A stretch of 64,000 bases of DNA from NCBI GenBank assembly GCA_046329555.1, contig JAXLUK010000004.1, positions 124,001-188,000 of the forward strand, read 5' to 3'. The notes below the pieces were generated by a model. The model was given only the letters and a program-made list of their open reading frames with translations. It was not told where the DNA came from and did not search any database. The position numbers and the translations under genes are program-made. This DNA comes from UBA1941 sp046329555 (lineage in GTDB: Bacteria > Bacteroidota > Bacteroidia > Chitinophagales > LD1). The first letter of the stretch is position 1, and each line of letters starts with the position of its first letter. This document shows, piece by piece, positions 1 to 8,493 of this stretch.

Positions 1-1
1 G

Positions 2-964
2 GAACCATTTCAATCTTTACAGTTGCCGCTTGTTAGCCTCAATACAACTGCTGGTTCTCATAACTTAACGATTAGTATTTCTGGAGTTAATAATGCAGGA
101 GCCGACAATCAAACCGCAAACGATGCCCAGACGATCATTTTCACCTCCTATGATGGCGGTACTGGTAGTGGAATTCCTTATAGCGAAAACTTTGAATCCG
201 GAATATTCCCGCCAGCCGATTATTCTATCATCAATCCAAATAACGACTACACCTGGGCTGATAACGGCGATGCAGGCGGATTTGGAACAACTACCAATTC
301 AGTGTTTATCAATCATGCTTCGTCAACTACCAATTCAAGAGGGCGCAAGGACGATATGGTGACACCGGCTTTTGATTTTGCCAATACCAACAACAATACA
401 TTTGCTTTCGACCTGGCTTACTCAAAGCGTGGAAGTAACACCGACTCTTTAGCCGTTTATTACTCCACAGATTGCGGAGTTAGTTGGGTGTTGCTCTGGA
501 AAGATGGCGGCGTACATATGTCTACTAGCAGCAAAGGGGATACCATGAAACCATTTATTCCGGATGCCAATGAATGGATTCGAAAAAGCTTTGATGTAAG
601 CTATCTGTCGCAGCAACGCAGCGTAACATTTATGTTCAGAAGTATTTCCGGTTGGGGTAATGCCATGTATGTAGATAACATCAACATTACGGCAGATCCA
701 CTTGGAATTTCTCCATACAAAGATGAAGTGTTGCTACAGATTCAGCCTAATCCAGCCAACAATATGATAAGTGTACGCACGGGTGCAGAAAGCGCCATCC
801 AAACGTTACGTGTGGTAGATTTAACAGGGCGTGTTTTAATTTCTCAGCCAGTTGTAGACGCATTATCAATTGTATATGTTGATCAATTGCCTAATGGTAT
901 TTACTGTTTGGAAGCTGTTGGAAAAACCAATCGCAAAACCATAAAATTTTCGATTGCTCGCTAA
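2..964 (+). CDS. T9SS type A cargo protein, C-terminal part (5' end outside window)
   Basis: The reading frame is open to the window edge, so this is the C-terminal ~320 residues of a larger exported protein. It starts in an Ig/PKD-like beta stretch. A jelly-roll-like domain of the 'choice-of-anchor J' kind follows (from ENFESG to YVDNINI). The last ~75 residues are a type IX secretion sorting domain: a PNPANN motif, a VVDLTGRV core, a LPNGIY turn and a basic end (KTIKFSIAR). In this family the domain takes the protein through the outer membrane and is then cleaved. The same C-terminal layout often follows metalloproteases, but the catalytic part, if any, is off the window. The TAA stop overlaps the stop of the next, opposite-strand gene by 4 bases. 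Confidence 0.85.
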   Translation, partial: EPFQSLQLPLVSLNTTAGSHNLTISISGVNNAGADNQTANDAQTIIFTSYDGGTGSGIPYSENFESGIFPPADYSIINPNNDYTWADNGDAGGFGTTTNSVFINHASSTTNSRGRKDDMVTPAFDFANTNNNTFAFDLAYSKRGSNTDSLAVYYSTDCGVSWVLLWKDGGVHMSTSSKGDTMKPFIPDANEWIRKSFDVSYLSQQRSVTFMFRSISGWGNAMYVDNINITADPLGISPYKDEVLLQIQPNPANNMISVRTGAESAIQTLRVVDLTGRVLISQPVVDALSIVYVDQLPNGIYCLEAVGKTNRKTIKFSIAR

Positions 965-1494
965 GCTATGCTGAAATAGCTTTCGATTGCGGCGATGCCC
1001 GATGCAATACGTTCGTTGCCTTCACCGGAAATGATGTAATAGGGGAGCTGAAATTGTTTTAGATATTTTTCGAACTGAAGAAATAGCTGTGATCTATCAT
1101 GTTCGTTTCGGCGAAGGCCATCATGAACCCAGGGTAAATCTGGCATCATCAGAAGAAATATGTCGTAGGTTTGAAGGTGATGTTTGATAAATAATGGAAT
1201 TTCATAGTTGAAATATTCCAGCCAAACCATAAAATTCAGCGCATCAGTGTCACAGAAAAGATAGTGGCGTGCATCATTAAAAGCGGCATATTCTGCCAAA
1301 AATTGCTGCTGTGCCAGCATTTCAATAACTGGGGCACTGTTATCTATACCATGCTCCAACTGATAGGATCTCGCAACCTCAGGAACCCACATAGTGGCAT
1401 AATACTCAGCTAGCGCAGAAGCTAGCCCCGTTTTACCAGAAGATTCAGGCCCGGTGATAGCTACTTTTCTGATGATATTTTTTGTTTCTTCCAC
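961..1494 (-). CDS. NadR-type ribosylnicotinamide kinase (AAA/P-loop)
   Basis: A 177-residue P-loop kinase with Walker A GPESSGKT at residues 15-22 and a DTDALN motif near the middle. This matches the C-terminal kinase domain of NadR as a stand-alone protein. The expected role is phosphorylation of nicotinamide riboside to NMN for NAD salvage in the cytoplasm. It starts at GTG and overlaps the end of the PnuC transporter gene by 34 bases, so the two are co-transcribed and import and phosphorylation would be coupled. Other P-loop kinases of small metabolites cannot be excluded by eye, but PnuC next door makes this the best reading. The TAG stop shares bases with the convergent T9SS gene. Confidence 0.8.
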   Translation of the reverse strand: MEETKNIIRKVAITGPESSGKTGLASALAEYYATMWVPEVARSYQLEHGIDNSAPVIEMLAQQQFLAEYAAFNDARHYLFCDTDALNFMVWLEYFNYEIPLFIKHHLQTYDIFLLMMPDLPWVHDGLRRNEHDRSQLFLQFEKYLKQFQLPYYIISGEGNERIASGIAAIESYFSIA

Positions 1495-2012
1495 AAACTA
1501 TAAGCCCAAATGGCAATTATGGTGTAAAGTGCGAAAAGTATACCATAAAAAGTACCGCCTTTGTTTGCATATAATACCGCCGCAGCGGTATCCGCGATAA
1601 TCCAAATAAGCCAATTCTCTAACATCTTCCTGGCAGCCATGGCCGTAGCTAAGAAACTAAGTAGCGTAACCCAGGCGTCAAGCAACGACCAGTAGCTGTG
1701 CGTCCAAAGCATCATGATACTGCCCAAAACCAGCGATACAATTGAAGTAGTAAAAAACAACTTTAATGTGCTTTGAATCCCTAAAGCAATCACAGTACCA
1801 GTTTCTTTATTAGATGACCAGGTGAACCAGCCATATACACCTGCAACAACGTAGTACGAATTCAGCACCGCATCGAAATAAAGTTGTTGTTGAACATTGG
1901 CCCATACAAAAAAAGCAGAACCTACAATGCCCGGCCACCATCCCCATCGCTGCCCAAACGTAATCAGCAAAATATAGCATGTATTTAAGAATACGATGGC
2001 AATCTCAAGCAT
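1461..2012 (-). CDS. pnuC: PnuC family nicotinamide riboside transporter
   Basis: A 183-residue inner-membrane protein with about seven hydrophobic segments and the PnuC aromatic signature (GWFTW near residue 75). PnuC proteins carry nicotinamide riboside by facilitated diffusion, with trapping by a cytoplasmic kinase. Here that partner is the overlapping NadR-type kinase gene. In Bacteroidota some PnuC relatives (PnuT) carry thiamine instead, typically with a thiamine pyrophosphokinase and a TPP riboswitch. I see neither, and the 85-base gap to the divergent ThiE-like gene is too short for a riboswitch plus promoters, so nicotinamide riboside is more likely. The ThiE-like neighbour leaves some doubt about the substrate. 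Confidence 0.85.
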   Translation of the reverse strand: MLEIAIVFLNTCYILLITFGQRWGWWPGIVGSAFFVWANVQQQLYFDAVLNSYYVVAGVYGWFTWSSNKETGTVIALGIQSTLKLFFTTSIVSLVLGSIMMLWTHSYWSLLDAWVTLLSFLATAMAARKMLENWLIWIIADTAAAVLYANKGGTFYGILFALYTIIAIWAYSLWKKQKISSEK

Positions 2013-2097
2013 TAGCGCCTTATAAATTTCTGATAAAAATAAAATTATATGTAACCCTACTTAAAACTTTCCGTACAACAGGTAAAAATAAGCTGTC

Positions 2098-2730
2098 ATG
2101 AAAATCGCTGTAATGACCAATCCGTACGAATTAATGAATGAAACGCATATCATTAACGGACTGTTTCACGAAGGGCTGGAGGAATTGCATGTACGCAAAC
2201 CTGCCATGAATCGCAAAGATATGATTGCCTATCTGGAAGGTATTCATCCGGAATATCATAATCGTATCATTTTGCATTCACATTTCAGTTTAGTGCACAA
2301 ATTCAATGTACGAGGCGTACACATGGATGAAGATTTATTAAAGAATTCGCTGTTCAATTGGTTTTTAGATGTGTTTGTTATCCGGAAGCGGGGATTGAAA
2401 AAATGTGTTACTGTTCATTCTACCTCACATGTTGCTCCCGTTGCACAATCTGCTGATGAAATTCTATTAGGGCCCGTTTTTCGTAAGGTTTCGCAATTCA
2501 ATTGTAGCCGGATGCTGAAGCGGGAAAAAATTCTAAAAACGCTGGAACGCTATAGTAATCAATTAGTAGGCTTGGGTAGCGTTTGTATGCAAACAATCGA
2601 CGAATACCAATCGCTTGGATTCAGAAGTGTAACGGTACAATCAGCGGTATGGAAATGTCCCGATCCGGTGGCTTCATTCATTGCTTTGCGCAATCATGTT
2701 TACCAGTCACCACTAAAAGTTGCGGCCTAA
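2098..2730 (+). CDS. Thiamine phosphate synthase / TenI-like TIM-barrel protein
   Basis: A 210-residue protein of the ThiE/TenI fold. Visible family landmarks are an N-terminal strand ending in LHVRKP (ThiE: LQLR-K), a conserved His-containing strand (VTVHST), the phosphate-site segment ILLGPVF (ThiE: GPIFPT) and a C-terminal strand in the usual place of the second phosphate loop. The ThiE reaction joins HMP-PP and thiazole phosphate to give thiamine phosphate. The Gly-rich C-terminal loop is less canonical than in true ThiE, so TenI-like activity or divergence is possible. It is divergent from pnuC and followed by an intrinsic terminator, so it is probably monocistronic. No other thi gene is nearby. 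Confidence 0.7.
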   Translation: MKIAVMTNPYELMNETHIINGLFHEGLEELHVRKPAMNRKDMIAYLEGIHPEYHNRIILHSHFSLVHKFNVRGVHMDEDLLKNSLFNWFLDVFVIRKRGLKKCVTVHSTSHVAPVAQSADEILLGPVFRKVSQFNCSRMLKREKILKTLERYSNQLVGLGSVCMQTIDEYQSLGFRSVTVQSAVWKCPDPVASFIALRNHVYQSPLKVAA

Positions 2731-2751
2731 TTTCATCTAGGTATATTAATC

Positions 2752-2777
2752 AAAGGGGAGCTCTGGCTCCCTTTTTT
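2752..2777 (+). terminator. Intrinsic terminator after the ThiE-like gene
   Basis: A GGGAGC / GCTCCC hairpin with a 4-base loop, extended by A-T pairs and followed by six T, 21 bases after the stop codon. Confidence 0.75.
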
Positions 2778-2822
2778 GTTTTATTACCATTTCATCACGA
2801 AAATTTCTTTCAAATTAGCTGC

Positions 2823-4076
2823 ATGAAGCGATTAGCCGCCATTGTGTGTGTTTTGATTTCCTTTCAGGGTTACGCCTCCTATTTGCTGATACCCATGGAT
2901 TTGGTTCAGAAGAACCACCTGAAGGCATATGGTTTGGCTTACCTGGTATTGAAGAATGGGGGAGAAGTAGATTGGTTGTTGAATTACCGAGGGGGTAGTT
3001 TTGCTACCAAGTATGTCAAGGAAATTGAAAGCGAATGCGCCGTTCGCGGAATAACTTGCGAAGTCATTGCCGATGCGCAGTATTCCGGAATTCTGGCCGA
3101 AATCAATAATCCGGAAGCCAATATGGATGTGGTAAAATTGGAAAAAGCACCTAAAATCGCCGTTTACCAACCTAAAGCTATGCAACCCTGGGATGATGCG
3201 GTGACCATGGTTTTAACCTATGCAGAAATACCTTATGATGCCATCTATGATGACGAAGTTTTGGATGAAAAGCTGATTAAATATGATTGGTTGCATTTGC
3301 ACCATGAAGATTTTACAGGCCAATACGGGAAATTTTATGCGCAATATGGCACCGCTCAATGGTATAAAGATCAGATGGCCGAATTAGAAGAAATCGCTCG
3401 CAGACGTGGATACGGCAAAGTATCTAAGTTGAAATTAGCGATTTGCCAAAAGATAAGGGCTTTTGTTGCGGGTGGAGGTTTCATGTTCGCCATGTGTAGC
3501 GCTACCGACTCCTATGACATTGCTTTAGATGCCGCCAATACTGATATCTGCGATGTAATGTATGATTACGACCCTCAGGATCCCAACGCTCAGAATAAGC
3601 TCGATTTTTCACAGGGTTTTGCCTTTGAAAATTTCCATTTACGCACTAATCCTTACGAATATGAATACAGCGATATCGATGCCAATTTTGGGAGATCTTT
3701 AGCTAAAGATCTTGATTATTTTACGCTGTTTGACTTTTCGGCCAAATGGGATCAGGTTCCTACTATGCTCACACAATGCCATACCAGAACCGTTAAAGGT
3801 TTTATGGGACAAACCACCGCTTTCAATAAGAACTATGTGAAGAAAAATGTTTTGGTAATGGGGCAAACTAAGGCGGCTAATGAAGACCGCTATATCCATG
3901 GAGAATTTGGTAAAGGCATGTGGACTTTTTATGGCGGTCATGACCCGGAAGACTACCAGCATTTGGTTGGCGATCCAAAGACTGACTTGAATTTACATCC
4001 CAATTCGCCGGGGTACCGGTTGATTCTGAATAATGTGTTGTTCCCTGCAGCTAAAAAGAAAAAACAGAAAACGTGA
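2823..4076 (+). CDS. Exported class I amidotransferase-like protein (often auto-named 'asparagine synthetase B')
   Basis: A 417-residue protein beginning with a signal peptide (MKRLAAIVCVLISFQGYA). The start at 2823 is chosen because it gives the signal peptide and lies past the terminator; the open frame upstream only shadows the ThiE-like gene. From memory, proteins with the YLLIPMD...NHLKAYG opening are common in Bacteroidota and carry the name asparagine synthetase B, but I see no N-terminal Cys amidohydrolase or PP-loop ATP site of AsnB. Around residues 218-232, GGGFMFAMCSATDSY resembles the nucleophile elbow of class I glutamine amidotransferase/ThuA-like folds. Function is unknown. Its stop overlaps the GTG start of the next gene (GTGA), implying translational coupling. 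Confidence 0.75.
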   Translation: MKRLAAIVCVLISFQGYASYLLIPMDLVQKNHLKAYGLAYLVLKNGGEVDWLLNYRGGSFATKYVKEIESECAVRGITCEVIADAQYSGILAEINNPEANMDVVKLEKAPKIAVYQPKAMQPWDDAVTMVLTYAEIPYDAIYDDEVLDEKLIKYDWLHLHHEDFTGQYGKFYAQYGTAQWYKDQMAELEEIARRRGYGKVSKLKLAICQKIRAFVAGGGFMFAMCSATDSYDIALDAANTDICDVMYDYDPQDPNAQNKLDFSQGFAFENFHLRTNPYEYEYSDIDANFGRSLAKDLDYFTLFDFSAKWDQVPTMLTQCHTRTVKGFMGQTTAFNKNYVKKNVLVMGQTKAANEDRYIHGEFGKGMWTFYGGHDPEDYQHLVGDPKTDLNLHPNSPGYRLILNNVLFPAAKKKKQKT

Positions 4077-4789
4077 AAAAAGCCATCATCGTTGGAGCAT
4101 CCTCGGGCATTGGTCGCTCGTTAGCACTGGAATTAAGCAAAAGGGGATATCAACTTGGTCTAGGTGCCAGAAGGGAGGGTCTTTTGCAAGAAATTGCATC
4201 AGAAGCCGGAAACGGCACCTTCATCAAGGTAATGGATGCCGAAAATCAGGAAGCACTTCGCCAGCAGGTGAGCGACCTGATACGGGAAATGGATGGCGTA
4301 GATTTGATTATATACAATGCCGGTATTGGGGAATCGAGCGGACAATGGGAGAAAGAGCATCAAATGCATGAGATTAATGCGATTGGTTTTGCCGCTGTGG
4401 CTAATCTGGCTTTTCAGTATTTTAGAAGAAATAAGAAGGAGGGCCAGTTTGTAGGTATATCGTCCGTTGCGGGAACCAGAGGCATGCGCCAGGCTATCGG
4501 CTACAGCGCAACCAAGGCCTTCATGCAAAATTATCTGGAGGGTCAGCGGCATAAAGCCACTGCCGAAAAGTTACCCATTATAATCACGGATATAAGACCC
4601 GGGTTTATTGATACCGATATGACTAAAGGTCAAAAAGGAATGTTCTGGGTACAGCCTGTGGATAAGGCTGCTCGTCAAATCGCAGATGCCATTGAAAAAA
4701 AGCAGGCGGTGGCATACATCACCCGGAGGTGGTGGATAATAGCAAAACTGTTTGGCGCTATTCCGGATTTCGTTTGGAATCGCTTGTAA
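4073..4789 (+). CDS. Short-chain dehydrogenase/reductase (classical SDR)
   Basis: A 238-residue Rossmann oxidoreductase. The cofactor motif GASSGIG is at residues 8-14, NAG at 82-84 and the catalytic triad at Ser131, Tyr144 and Lys148 (YSATK). An Arg pair (GARRE, residues 31-35) after the second strand suggests NADP(H). The substrate is not predictable. It starts with GTG inside the stop of the exported amidotransferase-like gene, so both are made from one transcript, although one product is exported and the other cytoplasmic. The C-terminus ends in a hydrophobic/aromatic stretch (WWIIAKLFGAIPDFVW) that may associate with membrane, as in some lipid-acting SDRs. Confidence 0.88.
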   Translation: MKKAIIVGASSGIGRSLALELSKRGYQLGLGARREGLLQEIASEAGNGTFIKVMDAENQEALRQQVSDLIREMDGVDLIIYNAGIGESSGQWEKEHQMHEINAIGFAAVANLAFQYFRRNKKEGQFVGISSVAGTRGMRQAIGYSATKAFMQNYLEGQRHKATAEKLPIIITDIRPGFIDTDMTKGQKGMFWVQPVDKAARQIADAIEKKQAVAYITRRWWIIAKLFGAIPDFVWNRL

Positions 4790-4852
4790 CATTTTTTTCA
4801 CGTGGCCTCATAATGCCCTTAAATCTTCATCATTTTTTTAACTTTCGCCCGG

Positions 4853-5470
4853 ATGAAGAAGATAGAACTGGAGATTATCGCGCTCTCGCACAGTGTTACA
4901 CAAACACATTCTTTCGCCGTTGTGTTGGGCGAAGTGGATGGTAATCGCAGGCTGCCTATTGTTATTGGAGGATTTGAAGCTCAAGCCATTGCAGTAGCCC
5001 TAGATAATATGAAACCTTCGCGCCCACTAACGCATGACCTCATGAAAACAGTTTGCGACACTTTTGATTTGGAGCTACAGGAAGTATTCATCAGCAAATT
5101 GTTAGATGGGGTATTCTATTCAAATTTGGTTTTTACCAACGGTACCCTTACCTATGAAATAGACTCTCGAACATCCGATGCTTTAGCCCTGGCCGCCCGG
5201 TATGAATGTCCAATCTTTGTTGACGAACGAATTTTAGACGAAGCGGGGATTGAATCTGATCCCAATGCTGAAGGCGTTACCGGCCAAGGCGATGAAGAAC
5301 TGACCCAGAAAATTGAAGAATTGACCACGGCCAGTGCGCGTCCCGGTGGTCATGCAGATTATACAAAAATGACGGTAGACGAACTAAAAGATGCGCTCTC
5401 GAAAGCACTGGATAGTGAAGATTATGAGATGGCTGCGCGTTTGCGCGACGAGTTGAACAAGCGCGGCTGA
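4853..5470 (+). CDS. Bifunctional nuclease family protein (DUF151) with UVR motif
   Basis: A 205-residue protein with two parts. Residues 1-~140 form the bifunctional nuclease (BFN/DUF151) domain with the family's typical start (KIELEIIALSHS), the LPIVIGGFEAQAIA segment and SRTSDALALA. Residues ~170-205 form a UvrB/UvrC-type UVR helix pair (TVDELKDALSKALDSEDYEMAARLRDEL). BFN members have reported DNase/RNase activity. The UVR motif is a protein-protein contact seen in UvrB, UvrC and Clp adaptors. This fusion is usual in Bacteroidota. One base separates it from the BatA-like gene downstream, so it probably heads an operon. A box-like TAACTTTCG lies 7-14 bases before the ATG. Confidence 0.88.
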   Translation: MKKIELEIIALSHSVTQTHSFAVVLGEVDGNRRLPIVIGGFEAQAIAVALDNMKPSRPLTHDLMKTVCDTFDLELQEVFISKLLDGVFYSNLVFTNGTLTYEIDSRTSDALALAARYECPIFVDERILDEAGIESDPNAEGVTGQGDEELTQKIEELTTASARPGGHADYTKMTVDELKDALSKALDSEDYEMAARLRDELNKRG

Positions 5471-5471
5471 T

Positions 5472-7514
5472 ATGCAATTTCTGTATCCATCCTTTTTATG
5501 GGCCCTGGCAGCACTATCTATTCCGATAGCTGTACACCTTTTTAATTTCCGCAGATATAAAACGGTATACTTTAGTAATGTTAGTTTTCTCAAAGAAGTT
5601 CAGGAGGAAACCACTTCTGCTTCCAGGTTAAAACATTTATTGGTGCTAGCGGCCAGATGTTTAGCACTGTTATTTTTAGTACTCGCTTTCGCGCAACCGT
5701 TTATCCCTCGAAAAAACACCAATCTCGCTACCGGAAAAAAATACGTCAGCATATATCTTGATAACTCCTTCTCTATGGGAACGATGTCAGGTGGCGTCAG
5801 GTTGCTTGACAAAGCTCGACAGGCAGCAAAAGAAATCGCTGCAAATTTTTCACCGGATGATCAGTTTCAACTGCTTACAAACGACTTTAGTGGTCACCAG
5901 CAGCGGTTAATCAGTAGAGAGGAATTGCTAAAGCTAATTGAGGAAATAGAGTTAAGTCCGGCAAGCCGTTCCCTGAATGAGGTGGTTAAACGTCAGCGGG
6001 ATGTTTTAACTAAAGAAAATGGCAACAATCAGATAGCTTATCTTTTAAGTGATTTTCAAGTTTCGGCTGGCGGGTTTACGCCAGATTCCAATATACGATA
6101 TAACCTGATTCCACTTCAGGCCGATGCTCCTTCCAACATCTACATTGATTCTGCTTGGTTTTATGAGCCTGTTCAGTTACTCAATCAGTCGAATCAATTG
6201 TTAGTTAGAATTAAAAGCTCCGGTGAGAAAGGAACTTCAGATTCTCGATTACTGCTGAAAATAAATGGTCAAACCAAGGCGATTGCCGATTTTTCGCTAG
6301 AGGGAAACAACAGCAGAATGGATACGCTGAAATTTACACTAACCCAACCGGGTTGGAACAAGATGGAACTTAGTATTCAGGATTACCCTGTTACGAATGA
6401 CGATTCTTATTATGGCACCTTCTATGTTTCAAGTCAACTTAACGTATTGGCCATAACGGAAAATGGACGAAATACTTACCTGGATGCATTATTCGGAAAG
6501 CAACCTGAAATTAATTATCAGGATGCCTCTGTAGGCAATCTGAACTACAGCGCGATTAAAGGTAAACAACTTGTTGTGCTTGCTAATATTCGTCAGTATT
6601 CCAGTGGATTAACTGCGGCAATTAGTGATTTGCTGAAAGATGGCGGAGCGGCGGTGTGCTTTCCCGATCCTAATGGAGATTTGAATTCCTATAACCAATT
6701 TTTAACAGCAATAGGCGCAGCTACCATGTCGCCTGCAGTTGTTACCAGCAAATCATTGCTGCGGGATCTGAATTTAAAGGATAGACTTTTTCATGATGTT
6801 TTTGAAAGGATGAATGGGCAGATGACCATGCCTAAAGTGAATCGCCTATTTCCTTTCAAAACCAACACCCCCAACGAACAACCTTTGCTTGTTCTCCAGA
6901 GCGGCGAATCTATTTTATCGAGATACCCCTCACAGCAAGGATTGTTCTATGTTTCCGCTGTATCGCTGGATCCTACCTTTAGTGAACTTCCGGTTCACGC
7001 TCTATTTGCGCCGATGCTTTATAAAATGGCTGTGCTTCAAGCTGGAGGAGGTGCTTTTGCTAATGTAATAGGCGATCGGCAAGGTGTAGAAATAAAAAAT
7101 CGCATGATGGAGGCCGATCGCGTTTACAAGGTTTCAGGAAATGCCATTGAGTTCATCCCACAACAAACATCCATCGGAAACAAAGTTATTTTAGGAATGG
7201 GTGATCAGCTAAAAAAGGCAGGTATTTATGCTGTTCAATCTGATAAAAGCGACAGTGCCGATTATATTGCCATGAATTATAGCCGCACCGAAAGCCATTT
7301 ACGTTTTTTTTCGATAGAACAATTACGAGGGCAGTTACCTCAGTTGAATGTGAATATTATCAACAACGGAGGAAAGGAAGTGGTTCAGGCTATTGCTGAA
7401 GCTGATCGCGGTACTACACTTTGGAAATTGATGCTTATACTTACGCTGTTATTTTTGGGAGTAGAAGCAGGATTAATCCGTTTCTTTAAACAAAGCACTG
7501 ATGTACGAAACTAA
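5472..7514 (+). CDS. BatA-domain / von Willebrand factor A membrane protein
   Basis: A 680-residue inner-membrane protein. It opens with the aerotolerance-regulator (BatA) N-terminal domain: a hydrophobic helix at residues ~6-22, the FNFRRYK stretch, and a second helix at ~55-75. A VWA domain follows with an intact metal-ion site D97-x-S99-x-S101. A long beta-rich periplasmic region and a C-terminal transmembrane helix (~655-672) complete it. In Bat proteins this layout scaffolds envelope complexes. This is the stand-alone long form, not part of a bat operon with a MoxR ATPase. It is packed between the nuclease (1-base gap) and the epimerase (14-base overlap), so the three are co-transcribed. 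Confidence 0.85.
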   Translation: MQFLYPSFLWALAALSIPIAVHLFNFRRYKTVYFSNVSFLKEVQEETTSASRLKHLLVLAARCLALLFLVLAFAQPFIPRKNTNLATGKKYVSIYLDNSFSMGTMSGGVRLLDKARQAAKEIAANFSPDDQFQLLTNDFSGHQQRLISREELLKLIEEIELSPASRSLNEVVKRQRDVLTKENGNNQIAYLLSDFQVSAGGFTPDSNIRYNLIPLQADAPSNIYIDSAWFYEPVQLLNQSNQLLVRIKSSGEKGTSDSRLLLKINGQTKAIADFSLEGNNSRMDTLKFTLTQPGWNKMELSIQDYPVTNDDSYYGTFYVSSQLNVLAITENGRNTYLDALFGKQPEINYQDASVGNLNYSAIKGKQLVVLANIRQYSSGLTAAISDLLKDGGAAVCFPDPNGDLNSYNQFLTAIGAATMSPAVVTSKSLLRDLNLKDRLFHDVFERMNGQMTMPKVNRLFPFKTNTPNEQPLLVLQSGESILSRYPSQQGLFYVSAVSLDPTFSELPVHALFAPMLYKMAVLQAGGGAFANVIGDRQGVEIKNRMMEADRVYKVSGNAIEFIPQQTSIGNKVILGMGDQLKKAGIYAVQSDKSDSADYIAMNYSRTESHLRFFSIEQLRGQLPQLNVNIINNGGKEVVQAIAEADRGTTLWKLMLILTLLFLGVEAGLIRFFKQSTDVRN

Positions 7515-8493
7515 ATACCATGATAAGGATCTGAGCCAGTATTCATTTCTGGTAACCGGCGGTTCTGGATTTATAGGTTCTAATATTGTGGCTTACTTGT
7601 TGAAATACGGGGCCAGAAAAGTTAGGGTTCTGGACAGTTTGATTACCGGCCATTACGAGAATATACGTCAATTTGAAAGCCATCCGGCTTTTGAATTTAT
7701 GGAAGGCGACATAACCTTTCTGGATACTTGCAGAAAGGCCTGTGAAGGCATCGATTTCATATCTCATCAGGCCGCATTAGGTTCAGTACCGCGCTCTATC
7801 AAAGATCCTGCCCGTTCCAACGATACTAACGTGAGCGGCTTTCTAAATATGATGATAGCTGCAAAAGACAGCCAGGTGAAAATGTTTGTTTTTGCCTCGT
7901 CTTCATCAGTATATGGCGATGAAAAGTCTTTACCTAAAGTGGAAAGCAGAATAGGAAATCCATTGTCGCCCTATGCAGTTACCAAGTTGACCAATGAACT
8001 TTATGCAAAAGTTTTTCATGCTACTTACGGATTAAGGATAATTGGATTACGCTACTTCAATGTGTTTGGTCCAAATCAATCTCCCAATGGTCCGTATGCA
8101 GCGGTTATTCCATTATTTGTAGATAAAATACTTAAACGTGAGCCGGCATTTATCAATGGTGATGGCAATCAAACCCGTGATTTTACTTTCGTTGAAAATG
8201 CGATACAGGCCAATGTACGCGCGATGTTAACAGATAATGAAGCCGCTGTAAATCAGATTTTCAATATTGCCTGTGGTGAAAACTTCTCAGTGAATCAGAT
8301 GTATCAGATGATCGCCGATTTATTGCGTAGTGACCATCAGCCAACTTACCGGGAACCCCGTGAAGGCGATATTGCGAACTCATTAGCAGATATTTCCAAG
8401 GCTAGAGAACTACTGGGTTACCAGCCTGCCTTCAAATTCCGCGACGGACTAAAAATTACGGTAGATTACTTCCTGAAAAAGCGCCAGGATTAA
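7501..8493 (+). CDS. NAD-dependent sugar-nucleotide epimerase (UDP-GlcNAc 4-epimerase, WbpP-like)
   Basis: A 330-residue extended SDR. The N-terminal Rossmann motif GGSGFIGSNI is at residues 20-29, the catalytic SSSVYG and YAVTK (Tyr-x3-Lys) in the middle, and the RYFNVFGPNQ substrate segment follows. These features match the WbpP/Gne/Tyv group of UDP-hexose 4-epimerases, which supply sugars for O-antigen or capsule. The exact sugar is not readable. It overlaps the BatA-like gene by 14 bases. No other polysaccharide gene adjoins, though kdsB lies 6.4 kb away. The stop is shared with trxB (4-base convergent overlap). Confidence 0.88.
   Translation: MYETKYHDKDLSQYSFLVTGGSGFIGSNIVAYLLKYGARKVRVLDSLITGHYENIRQFESHPAFEFMEGDITFLDTCRKACEGIDFISHQAALGSVPRSIKDPARSNDTNVSGFLNMMIAAKDSQVKMFVFASSSSVYGDEKSLPKVESRIGNPLSPYAVTKLTNELYAKVFHATYGLRIIGLRYFNVFGPNQSPNGPYAAVIPLFVDKILKREPAFINGDGNQTRDFTFVENAIQANVRAMLTDNEAAVNQIFNIACGENFSVNQMYQMIADLLRSDHQPTYREPREGDIANSLADISKARELLGYQPAFKFRDGLKITVDYFLKKRQD

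Noticed and set aside
2013..2097. Riboswitch (TPP or NAD type) between pnuC and the ThiE-like gene
   Set aside because: 85 bases with no conserved paired core I can recognise; too short for a TPP element plus promoters.
2583..2822. Longer start for the amidotransferase-like gene
   Set aside because: The upstream part overlaps the ThiE-like gene and a terminator, and would hide the signal peptide at 2823.
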